From JACCXJ01 sp052387115 (GTDB lineage Bacteria > Pseudomonadota > Gammaproteobacteria > JACCXJ01), in contig JBQTJM010000364.1 in NCBI GenBank assembly GCA_052387115.1, positions 1 through 26,176 of the forward strand: a DNA stretch of 26,176 bases, read 5' to 3'. How positions within the stretch are numbered: position 1 is the first letter of the stretch; each line of letters opens with the position of its first letter. The notes beneath the pieces were generated by a model. The model saw only the letters and a program-made list of their open reading frames with translations. It had not been told where the DNA came from and did no database searches. Of the stretch, positions 1 to 6,107 are shown piece by piece. The position numbers and the translations under genes are program-made.

Positions 1-156
1 CCCGAGATCGATCTCGGGGTCAATCGGATCGGGGTGTTCGGGGTGCTCCGTGGGCTCTGCCATGCCCTGGAGCCCGGCGATCGGGTCGAGATCTACCGGG
101 CGTTAACGACGGACCCCAAGCGCGCCCGGCGCGTGCGTGCGCGGGCACGCCCGTAA
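1..156 (+). CDS. rnfH: RnfH family ubiquitin-like protein, C-terminal part
   Basis: The window opens inside this gene; 51 residues and a TAA stop remain. The visible part has the family's ending: a V-G-V-F-G stretch (residues 7 to 14 of the fragment, NRIGVFG), then PGDRVEIYRAL, then TDPK followed by an arginine-rich tail. RnfH is a small beta-grasp (ubiquitin-like) protein. In gammaproteobacteria it usually sits beside the RatA-type START-domain protein and opposite bamE or smpB. Its molecular role is poorly known. The tail (RARRVRARARP) is more basic than usual but consistent with the family. The convergent DUF4124 gene ends only two bases beyond this stop, so no terminator fits between them. 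The start and N-terminal half lie outside the window. Confidence 0.85.
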   Translation, partial: PEIDLGVNRIGVFGVLRGLCHALEPGDRVEIYRALTTDPKRARRVRARARP

Positions 157-158
157 TA

Positions 159-689
159 CTAAGGTCCGGTCAAGGGCGCGCCAGGCGGCCCGACCGCTTG
201 CCCATCCAGGAAGCGCTTGGCTTCCTCGGTCTGCCGGCGATCCCATTCGCCCAGGATGGCCTTCAAGCGCTCGATGGTGGCCTGATCCACGCGGGGGATT
301 GGGACCTCGGCGCCGACCTTGGGGCCCTCGACCGGTGCCGCTTTGGGACCCGCCGTCTCGATGGGAGAAGGTGGCTCTGCATCGACCCCCCCCGCTACCC
401 CGTCCTTAGTCGGCGTCGGGGCTTCGGGTTCGGGCGCGAAAGCCTGGGTGCGCAGGTCGTCGCGCTCGGCATCCGGGACGGGCCGCGCGGTATCGTCGAT
501 CAGCCGTCCGTCGTCGAATACGAGGACCCGGGGACCGGCCTGGCTGCCACGGTACCAGGCCGGCGGCCGGCCGGACATTTGGGTGGTGCCGGTGCCCGCG
601 TCCACCCACTGGTACATGCGCGCAGAGACCGGTACCGGGACGATCGCGAATCCGGCGAGGAGGAAGAGCGATAACACGCGAGATTTCAT
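159..689 (-). CDS. DUF4124 domain-containing exported protein
   Basis: A 176-residue protein with an N-terminal Sec signal: MKSR, then a hydrophobic stretch LSLFLLAGFAIVPVPVSA with an A-x-A-like end at about residues 22 to 25. This is followed by the DUF4124 signature, MYQWVDAGTGTTQMSGRPP, which corresponds to the family's YxWxDxxGxxxxSxxPP. The remainder is low-complexity (Pro, Ala, Glu), ending in a predicted helix (QATIERLKAILGEWDRRQ). DUF4124 proteins are periplasmic or envelope proteins of unknown function, common in gammaproteobacteria. An upstream in-frame start would add 19 residues rich in Pro and Gly before the signal, so the ATG directly before KSRVLS was chosen. No clear ribosome binding site is visible. 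It lies 81 bases downstream of the PaaK-like gene on the same strand and could be the last gene of that unit. Confidence 0.8.
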   Translation of the reverse strand: MKSRVLSLFLLAGFAIVPVPVSARMYQWVDAGTGTTQMSGRPPAWYRGSQAGPRVLVFDDGRLIDDTARPVPDAERDDLRTQAFAPEPEAPTPTKDGVAGGVDAEPPSPIETAGPKAAPVEGPKVGAEVPIPRVDQATIERLKAILGEWDRRQTEEAKRFLDGQAVGPPGAPLTGP

Positions 690-707
690 GCTGGAACCAT
701 CTGGACT

Positions 708-731
708 GGGGCCGGGGCCGGGACCGGGGCG
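708..731. repeat. short GGGGCC-type repeat upstream of the DUF4124 gene
   Basis: About four imperfect GGGGCC/GGGACC units lie just upstream of the DUF4124 start, in the 81-base gap after the PaaK-like gene. It is a simple low-complexity tract. It may affect folding of the mRNA leader, but nothing more can be said from sequence. Confidence 0.5.
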
Positions 732-770
732 TTGCGAATATAGCACGGGGGTTGGTGCGCCGGCACCATC

Positions 771-2288
771 TCAGGGGCGGGTATAGCGATGCTTGACGCC
801 TGCCGGGAACCATTCCGGATCGACCGTGGCCCGCAAATCCACGCTAGGTGTTCGATACGCTGCCGGGACGTAGCTCGCATACTCGCTGTTCAGGCGCATC
901 AGCGCCCGCAGGATCGCGGCCGTTGCGGTGTCCTTTCGCTCCTCGTTCGCCGCCTCTCCCGCCGCCAGCTCGACCACCACCCACAGGGACCGGTTTCGCT
1001 CCTGATCCTCGCGCACCTGCATCACGAACTTGCCCGTGACCCATTCCCTGACCTCTGGCTGCTCCAAGCCGACCGTGACGTTCTCGGGGTACACGTTGGC
1101 CCCGAAGTACGACACCACGAAATGCGAGCGCCCGAAGACATAGACGAAGGGCAGCGGCCGCACGCCGCGCGCGCCGTCGCCCAGACACACCCGGGGATCG
1201 AAACCATGCCGGGCGAGAAAGCCCAACATCGCCGGGTAATCGATGAGCCCGCCCTCGTCGGAAATGTGATAGCGGATCAACGGGACGCCATTATCCCCGG
1301 TGAACAGCAGGGTGCCCCCCGAGACCTCGAAGTAACGGCTCAAGGGGTCGTATTGCACGAGCGTCGGCAGGCGCGCCTCGCCGAACAGCTCCCGCGCAGG
1401 CCCCGGATGATCGGCGAGGAAGCGCCGGATAGAGACCGACAGCGGGGTCTCGTTACCGAGCACCCCCGCGTCGGCCGTACCGTACAAGGACGCCGCGTCC
1501 CGGCACGGTTCGGTAGAGCCGACCCGCTCCAGGACCAGTGCGCGCCATTCCTCGCTGAAGACCTCCCCGGCGGTACAGATCCGCACGCAATAACGCGCCC
1601 ATGGCACGCCGCGAGCGCGGCCGGTATCGATGACATCCTTGAGGAACGGCGGATAGCCGAGCAAGACGACCTGCTCGAAGGCCGCGCCCAGACCCTCGAC
1701 CACCCGCAGGATCTCGTCCTTGTGGTTGCCGGGCGCGACCACGGTGATGGGGTAACCCTTGGCCGCCAGGTGGCGACAGGAAGATACCGTGTACAGCCCT
1801 CCCACCCAGGTCCCGAGCGCGAAGCACACCACGGCGAGCGTCGGCCGGAGATCGGCCTCGAAGCTGTCATGGAATACCTGCTCGAAGCGCGTGGCGATCT
1901 CCAACTCATCGGTCAAAGACCTCGGCCAGAAGCTCGGAACGCCGGTCGAGCCCGAGGACACGGCGATGATATCGCAGTGTTCGATGCGGCCGCCGCGACA
2001 GCGCTCGGCCAGGGGATAGCGCGCCACATAGTTGGATTTATTACACAACGGCAGACGCGCGAAGTCGGCCGCGGTCTGTATCGAAGCAGGCACGACGCCG
2101 TGCTCGTCCAGGAACGCCCGGTAAGCGGGCACCGAGCCGGCGACGTCTTTGAAGAGGCGCAGCGCCTCGTCGATAGGAACGCGCGTCAGATGTCGAGCCA
2201 GCCGCGCATCGAGCGGTGTATCGAAAAAATCCGCAAGGCCCTGGAGCGTCCGCGCCGGTTGGTCGGACCTCTGGGTCTCATGAGGCAT
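771..2288 (-). CDS. PaaK-like adenylate-forming enzyme (phenylacetate-CoA ligase family)
   Basis: A 505-residue member of the ANL superfamily of acyl/aryl-CoA ligases, nearest in look to phenylacetate-CoA ligase. It has the phosphate-binding loop SSGSTG (residues 111-116), a Y-G-T/A-x-A region (LYGTADAGV), a nucleotide-binding RYHISDEGG stretch and a hinge/C-terminal GRSHFVVSYFGANVYPENV segment. Such enzymes activate a carboxylate with ATP and usually pass it to CoA; the substrate here cannot be read. The ATG is preceded by GGAGGGGG at good spacing, so the start is secure. It lies 40 bases downstream of the DUF423 gene and so probably shares the transcript of the buf genes, an unusual companion. 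PaaK enzymes are usually about 430 to 450 residues; this one is longer, like the uncharacterised 'phenylacetate-CoA ligase family' proteins. It is not evidence for phenylacetate degradation, since no paa genes are present. Confidence 0.85.
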   Translation of the reverse strand: MPHETQRSDQPARTLQGLADFFDTPLDARLARHLTRVPIDEALRLFKDVAGSVPAYRAFLDEHGVVPASIQTAADFARLPLCNKSNYVARYPLAERCRGGRIEHCDIIAVSSGSTGVPSFWPRSLTDELEIATRFEQVFHDSFEADLRPTLAVVCFALGTWVGGLYTVSSCRHLAAKGYPITVVAPGNHKDEILRVVEGLGAAFEQVVLLGYPPFLKDVIDTGRARGVPWARYCVRICTAGEVFSEEWRALVLERVGSTEPCRDAASLYGTADAGVLGNETPLSVSIRRFLADHPGPARELFGEARLPTLVQYDPLSRYFEVSGGTLLFTGDNGVPLIRYHISDEGGLIDYPAMLGFLARHGFDPRVCLGDGARGVRPLPFVYVFGRSHFVVSYFGANVYPENVTVGLEQPEVREWVTGKFVMQVREDQERNRSLWVVVELAAGEAANEERKDTATAAILRALMRLNSEYASYVPAAYRTPSVDLRATVDPEWFPAGVKHRYTRP

Positions 2289-2328
2289 GCCCCCTCCGCA
2301 TTTTACGTTTCAACTTATTTAATTTGCG

Positions 2329-2700
2329 CTACAGCTTCTTCGCCGCCACCAACAAGCACACCCAGCCGCAGAGGAACGCCGCGCCGCCCAAGGGCGTCAC
2401 GGCACCGAGCCCACGCCATCCGGTCAGCGCCAGCGCATACAGGCTGCCGGAGAACACCACCGTACCCGTCACGAACAACCAGCCTGCGGCGCTCCCGACC
2501 ACCGAGGGGGCACGGGCGGTGACACAGGCCACGGCGAGGAGCGCGAGTGCATGGTACATCTGGTAGCGCGCCCCGGTCTCGAATATCGCCAGGGCATCGG
2601 GCGCGAGACGGGCCTTGAGGAAATGGGCGCCGAACGCGCCCGCGGCTACCGCGACGAAACCCGAGATGGCCCCGCACACTGCCTGCGTTCGAGGGCTCAC
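2329..2700 (-). CDS. DUF423 family inner-membrane protein (YgdD-like)
   Basis: A 123-residue protein with four hydrophobic segments: AVCGAISGFVAVAAGAFGAH, YHALALLAVACVTA, AGWLFVTGTVVFSGSLYALAL and LGGAAFLCGWVCLLVAA. It carries the DUF423 signature GAFGAH near the N-terminus, followed by FETGARYQMYHALAL. The function of the family is unknown. It starts with GTG 48 bases after the stop of bufC on the same strand, with only a distant AGGG as possible ribosome binding site, and ends 40 bases before the PaaK-like gene. Many buf operons carry a DoxX-type membrane gene at this place; here a different small membrane protein occupies it, which may be chance adjacency. Confidence 0.85.
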   Translation of the reverse strand: MSPRTQAVCGAISGFVAVAAGAFGAHFLKARLAPDALAIFETGARYQMYHALALLAVACVTARAPSVVGSAAGWLFVTGTVVFSGSLYALALTGWRGLGAVTPLGGAAFLCGWVCLLVAAKKL

Positions 2701-2748
2701 GCTGCCCGGCTTACCCTGGCGGTTTCTGAGCTTCCAATGGTCAAACGC

Positions 2749-3546
2749 TCACGCCACGTGGATTTCGGTCACCAGCCCGTCGGTGACCCAACGCCGCAGA
2801 AACCCCGCGGCGCGGGCCGCGACCTCGTCCTCGGCCACCCACCGACACAGGTCCTCGCAGAGGTTGCCGAAGGTGACGCCGTCACGGACCCGGTCGAGGC
2901 TCATGGCCTCGGCCGGCTCCAGTGAACGGTAGTAGGTCTTGAGCCCCTGCCGCCACACCAACCAGGGGATGGCCGCCTCTGAGCGCTCGGGCCCCGGCGG
3001 GGGTTCTTCCGACTCCACGGCCAGCCGGATCCGGGTCACGTTCCAGCCGAGCGAGATGCGGCGCACCGAGGGATGGAGCGTGAACCCCATGTCCGGCCAG
3101 CTCGCGGGGGTGACCGATGCCAGCGCCTCGGCGGTCACGAGCGTGGCGCCGGGGGCATCGAAGGCCTCGCCTAGAAGCCACTCGAAACTGGCTAAATCGA
3201 AGAGCCAGGGGCTTGCCGAATACTCACCGTGGGACAGGTGACGCGGTAGGTGCCGACCGAAATGGCGCAGGGAGAAATGCGCCGAGGGGTGGGCATCGAT
3301 GTAGTCCTCGGCGAGGCGCTGAAACGCCTCCTCGCCCATCGACGCGCGCAATGCCCGGAAGTCCTCTTCGAGCGCCTCCAGCAACCGCAGGCGGTAGCCC
3401 TTGGCGTAGATATCGAGCCGCGTCCTGGCATCGACGCGCGAGGTGGTGAGCACGCGTGCCTCGGCGCCCCGATCGCCGCACAAGACGTAGCTTTGAATCG
3501 CCTGTTGGATCTCCCGTAAAGACCCTAAGTCCGTGCTCAGGCCCAT
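2749..3546 (-). CDS. bufC: BufC/HvfC-type RiPP maturation partner (DUF2063)
   Basis: A 265-residue protein whose N-terminal 100 residues match the DUF2063 (HvfC/BufC N-terminal) domain: LREIQQAIQSYVL, RVDARTRLDIYAKGYRLRLLEALEEDFRAL, then AEDYIDAHPSAHFSLRHFGRHLP. The C-terminal half is the usual mixed domain (WLLGEAFDAPGA... WPDMGFTLHPSVRRI). In characterised bufferin and methanobactin systems this protein binds the precursor peptide and works with the DUF692 iron enzyme to convert Cys residues. Its start lies inside the end of bufB (10-base overlap), so the two are translationally coupled, as expected for subunits of one complex. Assignment rests on domain match and on bufB next door. Confidence 0.88.
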   Translation of the reverse strand: MGLSTDLGSLREIQQAIQSYVLCGDRGAEARVLTTSRVDARTRLDIYAKGYRLRLLEALEEDFRALRASMGEEAFQRLAEDYIDAHPSAHFSLRHFGRHLPRHLSHGEYSASPWLFDLASFEWLLGEAFDAPGATLVTAEALASVTPASWPDMGFTLHPSVRRISLGWNVTRIRLAVESEEPPPGPERSEAAIPWLVWRQGLKTYYRSLEPAEAMSLDRVRDGVTFGNLCEDLCRWVAEDEVAARAAGFLRRWVTDGLVTEIHVA

Positions 3547-4442
3547 GCCCGGTTGCCCGATCGATCCAGGACCTTGTCCCGAGTGACCAAGGCCATCTCC
3601 TCCGTCGCGATGCGCTCGGCTCGCCCGAGCTCCGCCAGCAGATCGGGAAGGGGCGGGATGTGATCATCGCGTTCGATCATGGTGGTGACCATCCCGAAAC
3701 GCCTGACCGCCTCGCGATAGAGGTCCCACACGGGATCGCAGATGGGCTCGTCGTGGGTGTCGATGCGGTAGTCGCCGAGGTCGCGATGCCCGGCGAGGTG
3801 GAACTGTTGCACGCGCTCGACCGGGACGCAGGCGAGGTACGTGTACGGGTCCAGCTCATGGTTCTCCGCGCTCACATAGATGTTGTTGATGTCGAGCAGG
3901 ATGAGGCAGTCCGCCTCCTCGGCCACGGCACCGAGAAACTCCCACTCGCTCATCTGCGAAGCGTGATAGCCCAAATAACTCGAGACGTTCTCGAGGAGGA
4001 TGCGCCGGCCGAGAAACTCCTGCACTTCCCGGACACGCCCGGCGACGTGCCGCACCGCCTCCTCGGTGTAGGGCAGCGGCATGAGGTCGTGGAGGTTGAT
4101 CGCGCCGACCCCGGTCCAGCATAGGTGATCCGATATCCAGACAGGTTCGATGCGTCCGGCGAGGGCCTTGAGCGCCTTGAGATATCCCCAATCTAGCGGA
4201 TCGGTCCCGCCGATGGACAGCGACACCCCGTGCATGGCCATGGGGTAGTGTGCGCGGATGCGGTCGAGGTAATCGAGGGGTTTACCGCCGCCCAAGAGAC
4301 CGCGATCCAACAGGTAGTTTTCCGTGACGACCTCGAACCACCCGACCCCCGGCCGATCGGCGAGCACCGCCTCGTAGTGTTCCTTACGGAGGCCGAGGCC
4401 GAAACCCAGGTGCGGGGTCAACAAAGCGGGGGTCTCGATCAT
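3537..4442 (-). CDS. bufB: BufB-type multinuclear iron oxygenase (DUF692)
   Basis: A 301-residue TIM-barrel enzyme of the DUF692 (MbnB/BufB/HvfB) family, of usual length. Metal-ligand and active-site motifs appear in family order: TENY (40-43), MHGVSLSIGG with His71, SDHLCW (104-109), NLHDLMP with His118, LENVSSY (150-156), DINNIYVS (184-191) then His195, QFHLAGH with His215 and His219, DTHD (228-231) and MIERDDHIP (255-263). Relatives use a di- or tri-iron centre and O2 to turn Cys into oxazolone/thioamide (methanobactin) or 5-thiooxazole (bufferin). It is preceded by a strong hairpin and the nearest bufA gene, and overlaps bufC. All ligands appear present, so it is probably active. Confidence 0.93.
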   Translation of the reverse strand: MIETPALLTPHLGFGLGLRKEHYEAVLADRPGVGWFEVVTENYLLDRGLLGGGKPLDYLDRIRAHYPMAMHGVSLSIGGTDPLDWGYLKALKALAGRIEPVWISDHLCWTGVGAINLHDLMPLPYTEEAVRHVAGRVREVQEFLGRRILLENVSSYLGYHASQMSEWEFLGAVAEEADCLILLDINNIYVSAENHELDPYTYLACVPVERVQQFHLAGHRDLGDYRIDTHDEPICDPVWDLYREAVRRFGMVTTMIERDDHIPPLPDLLAELGRAERIATEEMALVTRDKVLDRSGNRAWA

Positions 4443-4452
4443 GACGGGAAAG

Positions 4453-4483
4453 GCTCGGCGGGGCGCGTCGCGCCCCGCCGAGC
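4453..4483 (-). promoter_or_regulatory. strong intercistronic hairpin between bufA and bufB
   Basis: The 57-base gap between the last bufA stop and the bufB ATG contains a perfect inverted repeat: 15-base arms (GCTCGGCGGGGCGCG and its complement) around one central base at 4468. Read on the minus strand the stem is followed by CCTTTCCCGTC and then the bufB start. Three T residues are too few for full intrinsic termination, so a partial terminator or a 3'-end stabiliser of the upstream peptide mRNA is most likely. Either would give more peptide than enzyme, which fits a metallophore that is needed in bulk. Confidence 0.75.
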
Positions 4484-4499
4484 GCCGCTCCGACCGTGC

Positions 4500-4757
4500 C
4501 TACGGGGCGACCGTGCCGCCCTTTTCCGTGCACTCGGCCTCCGTCATCGCCACCCATCCCTTACCCTTGCAGGCGTTCGTGCCTTTACAGGAAGTGGTTG
4601 CAGTCTTGCACTCGGACGTGCCCTTGCAGGCATTGACCCCACTGCAGTGGACCTTGGCCTCGGTCCCGGCCTTCTGGTGCTGCTCCGCCAGGCTCGCACC
4701 GCTCGCAAACAATGCCGCCGCCGCTGTCGCCAACATCAGACCCGTGGTCTTGTTCAT
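4500..4757 (-). CDS. bufA2: BufA2-like bufferin precursor, paralog nearest to bufB
   Basis: An 85-residue secreted peptide. Residues 1-24 are a Sec signal peptide (MNKTTG, then LMLATAAAALFASGASLA, cut after A-x-A at about 22-24). The mature part has six cysteines at 38, 44, 50, 57, 63 and 76 in the BufA2 pattern: VHC-x5-C, NACKG, SEC, SCKG, NACKGKG, AEC. Such peptides are exported, bind copper-type metals and have Cys residues modified by BufB/BufC. The ATG chosen has GAGGAG seven bases upstream; a longer reading adds six residues before the signal. It is separated from the two other bufA genes by 338 bases and from bufB by a hairpin. Its 5' part is nearly identical in bases to that of the 5367-5666 gene, showing recent duplication. 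Confidence 0.9.
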   Translation of the reverse strand: MNKTTGLMLATAAAALFASGASLAEQHQKAGTEAKVHCSGVNACKGTSECKTATTSCKGTNACKGKGWVAMTEAECTEKGGTVAP

Positions 4758-5095
4758 TTGGAGTCTCCTCGTCAATTGCTAATGCATCCGGGCCGGCGTC
4801 CTGCCGGTGGATAGCTCACTATTTGCCTTGGGGCGATTGCCACCCCGTCATACCAGTGCTCGGCCCTGAGCGCCGGTAATTTCGTGTCCAATCTTTCGCC
4901 CTAGCTGCTTCCCAAAACCCGGCTCGCCGGCCAAAAATTATGCTCCCACCGTCCGAGCGACCGGGAGCTCAACGTAACGTACCTCGCGGTTGCAGAGGCC
5001 GCCACAGCTCGCGTTCGCCTTCTGGATCCAAATCCCGCGCAGCATCAAGCTCCGCCTTAGGCGAAGGTGCCCCCAAGCTCCGCTCCGACTGTACA
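4758..5095 (-). other. 338-base gap between bufA paralogs, no gene supported
   Basis: No convincing reading frame is seen. On the minus strand there is a short GC hairpin at about 4919-4930 (CCGG-CGAG-CCGG) flanked by T-rich and GTTTT tracts, which could be a weak terminator after the two upstream bufA genes. The strong GAGGAG site of the next gene lies at the end of the gap. A plus-strand frame at 4940-5167 has no recognisable protein character. The gap suggests the last bufA may have its own promoter, but no clear -35/-10 pair was found. Confidence 0.5.
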
Positions 5096-5374
5096 CTATT
5101 TTATTGGATCGGCGGAATCAAGGGGCGTGCCGCGCGCGGCTTCACACTCGGCTCGAGTAAGGAATAGCATGCCCTGCGCCGCGCACTTGTTCTGGCCCTT
5201 GCCGCCCGCATTGGCCGGCGTCTTACACTGGGACAAGCCCCCGCATTTATTGACGCGATCGCAGCGGACCTTGGCCTCGCTCCCAGCCGCTGGGGTCTTC
5301 TCCGCCGAGGTCGTGCCGCTCGCAAACAGTGCTGCCGCCGCCGTCGCCAACGCCAAACCCGTGGTCTTATTCAT
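5096..5374 (-). CDS. bufA2: BufA2-like bufferin precursor, cysteine-depleted middle paralog
   Basis: A 92-residue peptide with the same signal (MNKTTGLALATAAAALFASG) but only five cysteines, at 38, 44, 50, 64 and 77. The fourth cysteine of the family (residue 57 in its two paralogs) is replaced by Gly-Gly with one residue inserted (ANAGGKG against TTSCKG). NACKG also becomes NKCAAQG. Its ATG lies inside the end of the upstream bufA gene (8-base overlap), with AGAAGG seven bases before it, so it is made by coupled translation. The C-terminus (RGTPLDSADPIK) diverges from both paralogs. Either it is a peptide with altered metal or modification sites, or a paralog starting to decay; the frame and signal are intact, which favours function. 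Confidence 0.85.
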   Translation of the reverse strand: MNKTTGLALATAAAALFASGTTSAEKTPAAGSEAKVRCDRVNKCGGLSQCKTPANAGGKGQNKCAAQGMLFLTRAECEAARGTPLDSADPIK

Positions 5375-5666
5375 CTGAAAACCTTCTCATCAATTTTAAC
5401 CTGGAGACCTCGGGGATGACCGCGCCGCCAATCGCCTCGCACTCGGTCCGGGTTAACCACGACATGCCCTGGCCCGCGCACGCGTTCTGACGCTTGCACT
5501 TATTGGTCGCGGTCTTACACTCGGACTTGCCCCCGCAACGGTTGACGTATTTGCAGCGGACCTTGCCGTCGCTCCCGGGCGCCGGCGCTTCCTCGGTTAC
5601 GCCAGCACCACTCGCAAACAATGCCGCCGCCGCTGTCGCCAACATCAGACCCTTCGCGCTGATCAT
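5367..5666 (-). CDS. bufA2: BufA2-like bufferin precursor, first gene of the operon
   Basis: A 99-residue peptide with signal MISAKGLMLATAAAALFASG and six cysteines at 38, 44, 50, 57, 63 and 76, the same spacing as the paralog next to bufB (VRC, NRC, SEC, NKC, NAC, TEC). After the usual end (GGAVI) it carries an extra basic tail, PEVSRLKLMRRFSDE, which reads through to a TAA inside the next bufA start. This tail may be the trace of a lost stop codon. The start has an excellent GAGGAGG five bases upstream, the strongest in the locus. As first gene it is the likely transcription entry; a TAGAAT (5793-5798, minus) about 130 bases upstream is a possible -10, without a good -35. Confidence 0.88.
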   Translation of the reverse strand: MISAKGLMLATAAAALFASGAGVTEEAPAPGSDGKVRCKYVNRCGGKSECKTATNKCKRQNACAGQGMSWLTRTECEAIGGAVIPEVSRLKLMRRFSDE

Positions 5667-6107
5667 TGGAGCCTCCTCTTAAGATGGACGAGGCTTGGAG
5701 CTCGATTCCCCGTCGGCCGATGGCCCTATCCACCGGACCAACCGGAGCATGACTGAGCGTGCTACGCCTGGGTTGGACCCTCAGTCCTCGTGATTCTATC
5801 CCCACTGCCTCCCCCTAACCGGCCCCCGAGGTAGAGTTAGAGCCAGTGAACTGGCTATCCGACCCTGGCCGCCAGGGTAAGTTCACGACCTTGCCCACTA
5901 CCGCTTACATCCTATTATGCTATACGTGTCGCGATGCGGGCGCGAGCGGTGCTCCCGCGCCCGCGCGGCGGAGCCCCCCTCACAGCACAAGAAAGTACGT
6001 CACGCATGAACGAGCTGCCCGAGAAGGTCAACAGCATACTCTGGATCCGCCGCCGCAAGGACACCCTGGCCTTCAGCAACATCACCGGCGCCTCGGGCTT
6101 TGAGCGC
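5667..6107. other. 440-base region between the buf operon and trkH, no firm gene
   Basis: This is the leader of the buf operon (minus) and the 3' flank of trkH (minus). It holds two perfect inverted repeats (separate entry). On the plus strand TTGCCC (5891-5896) and TATTAT (5913-5918) with a 16-base spacer make a possible promoter, followed by an ATG at 6006 that opens a frame beginning MNELPEKVNSILWIRR. That frame has protein-like character for about 35 codons before it runs into DNA antisense to trkH, so it could be the stump of a lost gene. I do not recognise it. No sigma-F-like or ECF-type box known from other buf operons was identified with confidence. Confidence 0.45.
5841..5878. repeat. 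two adjacent perfect inverted repeats
   Basis: AGCCAGT-GA-ACTGGCT (5841-5856) and ACCCTGG-CCG-CCAGGGT (5862-5878) lie five bases apart. Each has 7-bp arms. Neither has a T run, so they are not classic terminators. They could be tandem operator half-sites or an mRNA leader structure upstream of the buf genes or the downstream plus-strand ATG. Confidence 0.6.

Noticed and set aside
789..2522. 577-codon plus-strand open frame
   Set aside because: Antisense to the PaaK-like gene, caused by high GC; low-complexity Arg/His-rich product with no motif.
4940..5167. possible small plus-strand gene between bufA paralogs
   Set aside because: No ribosome site, no motif, overlaps the antisense of bufA.
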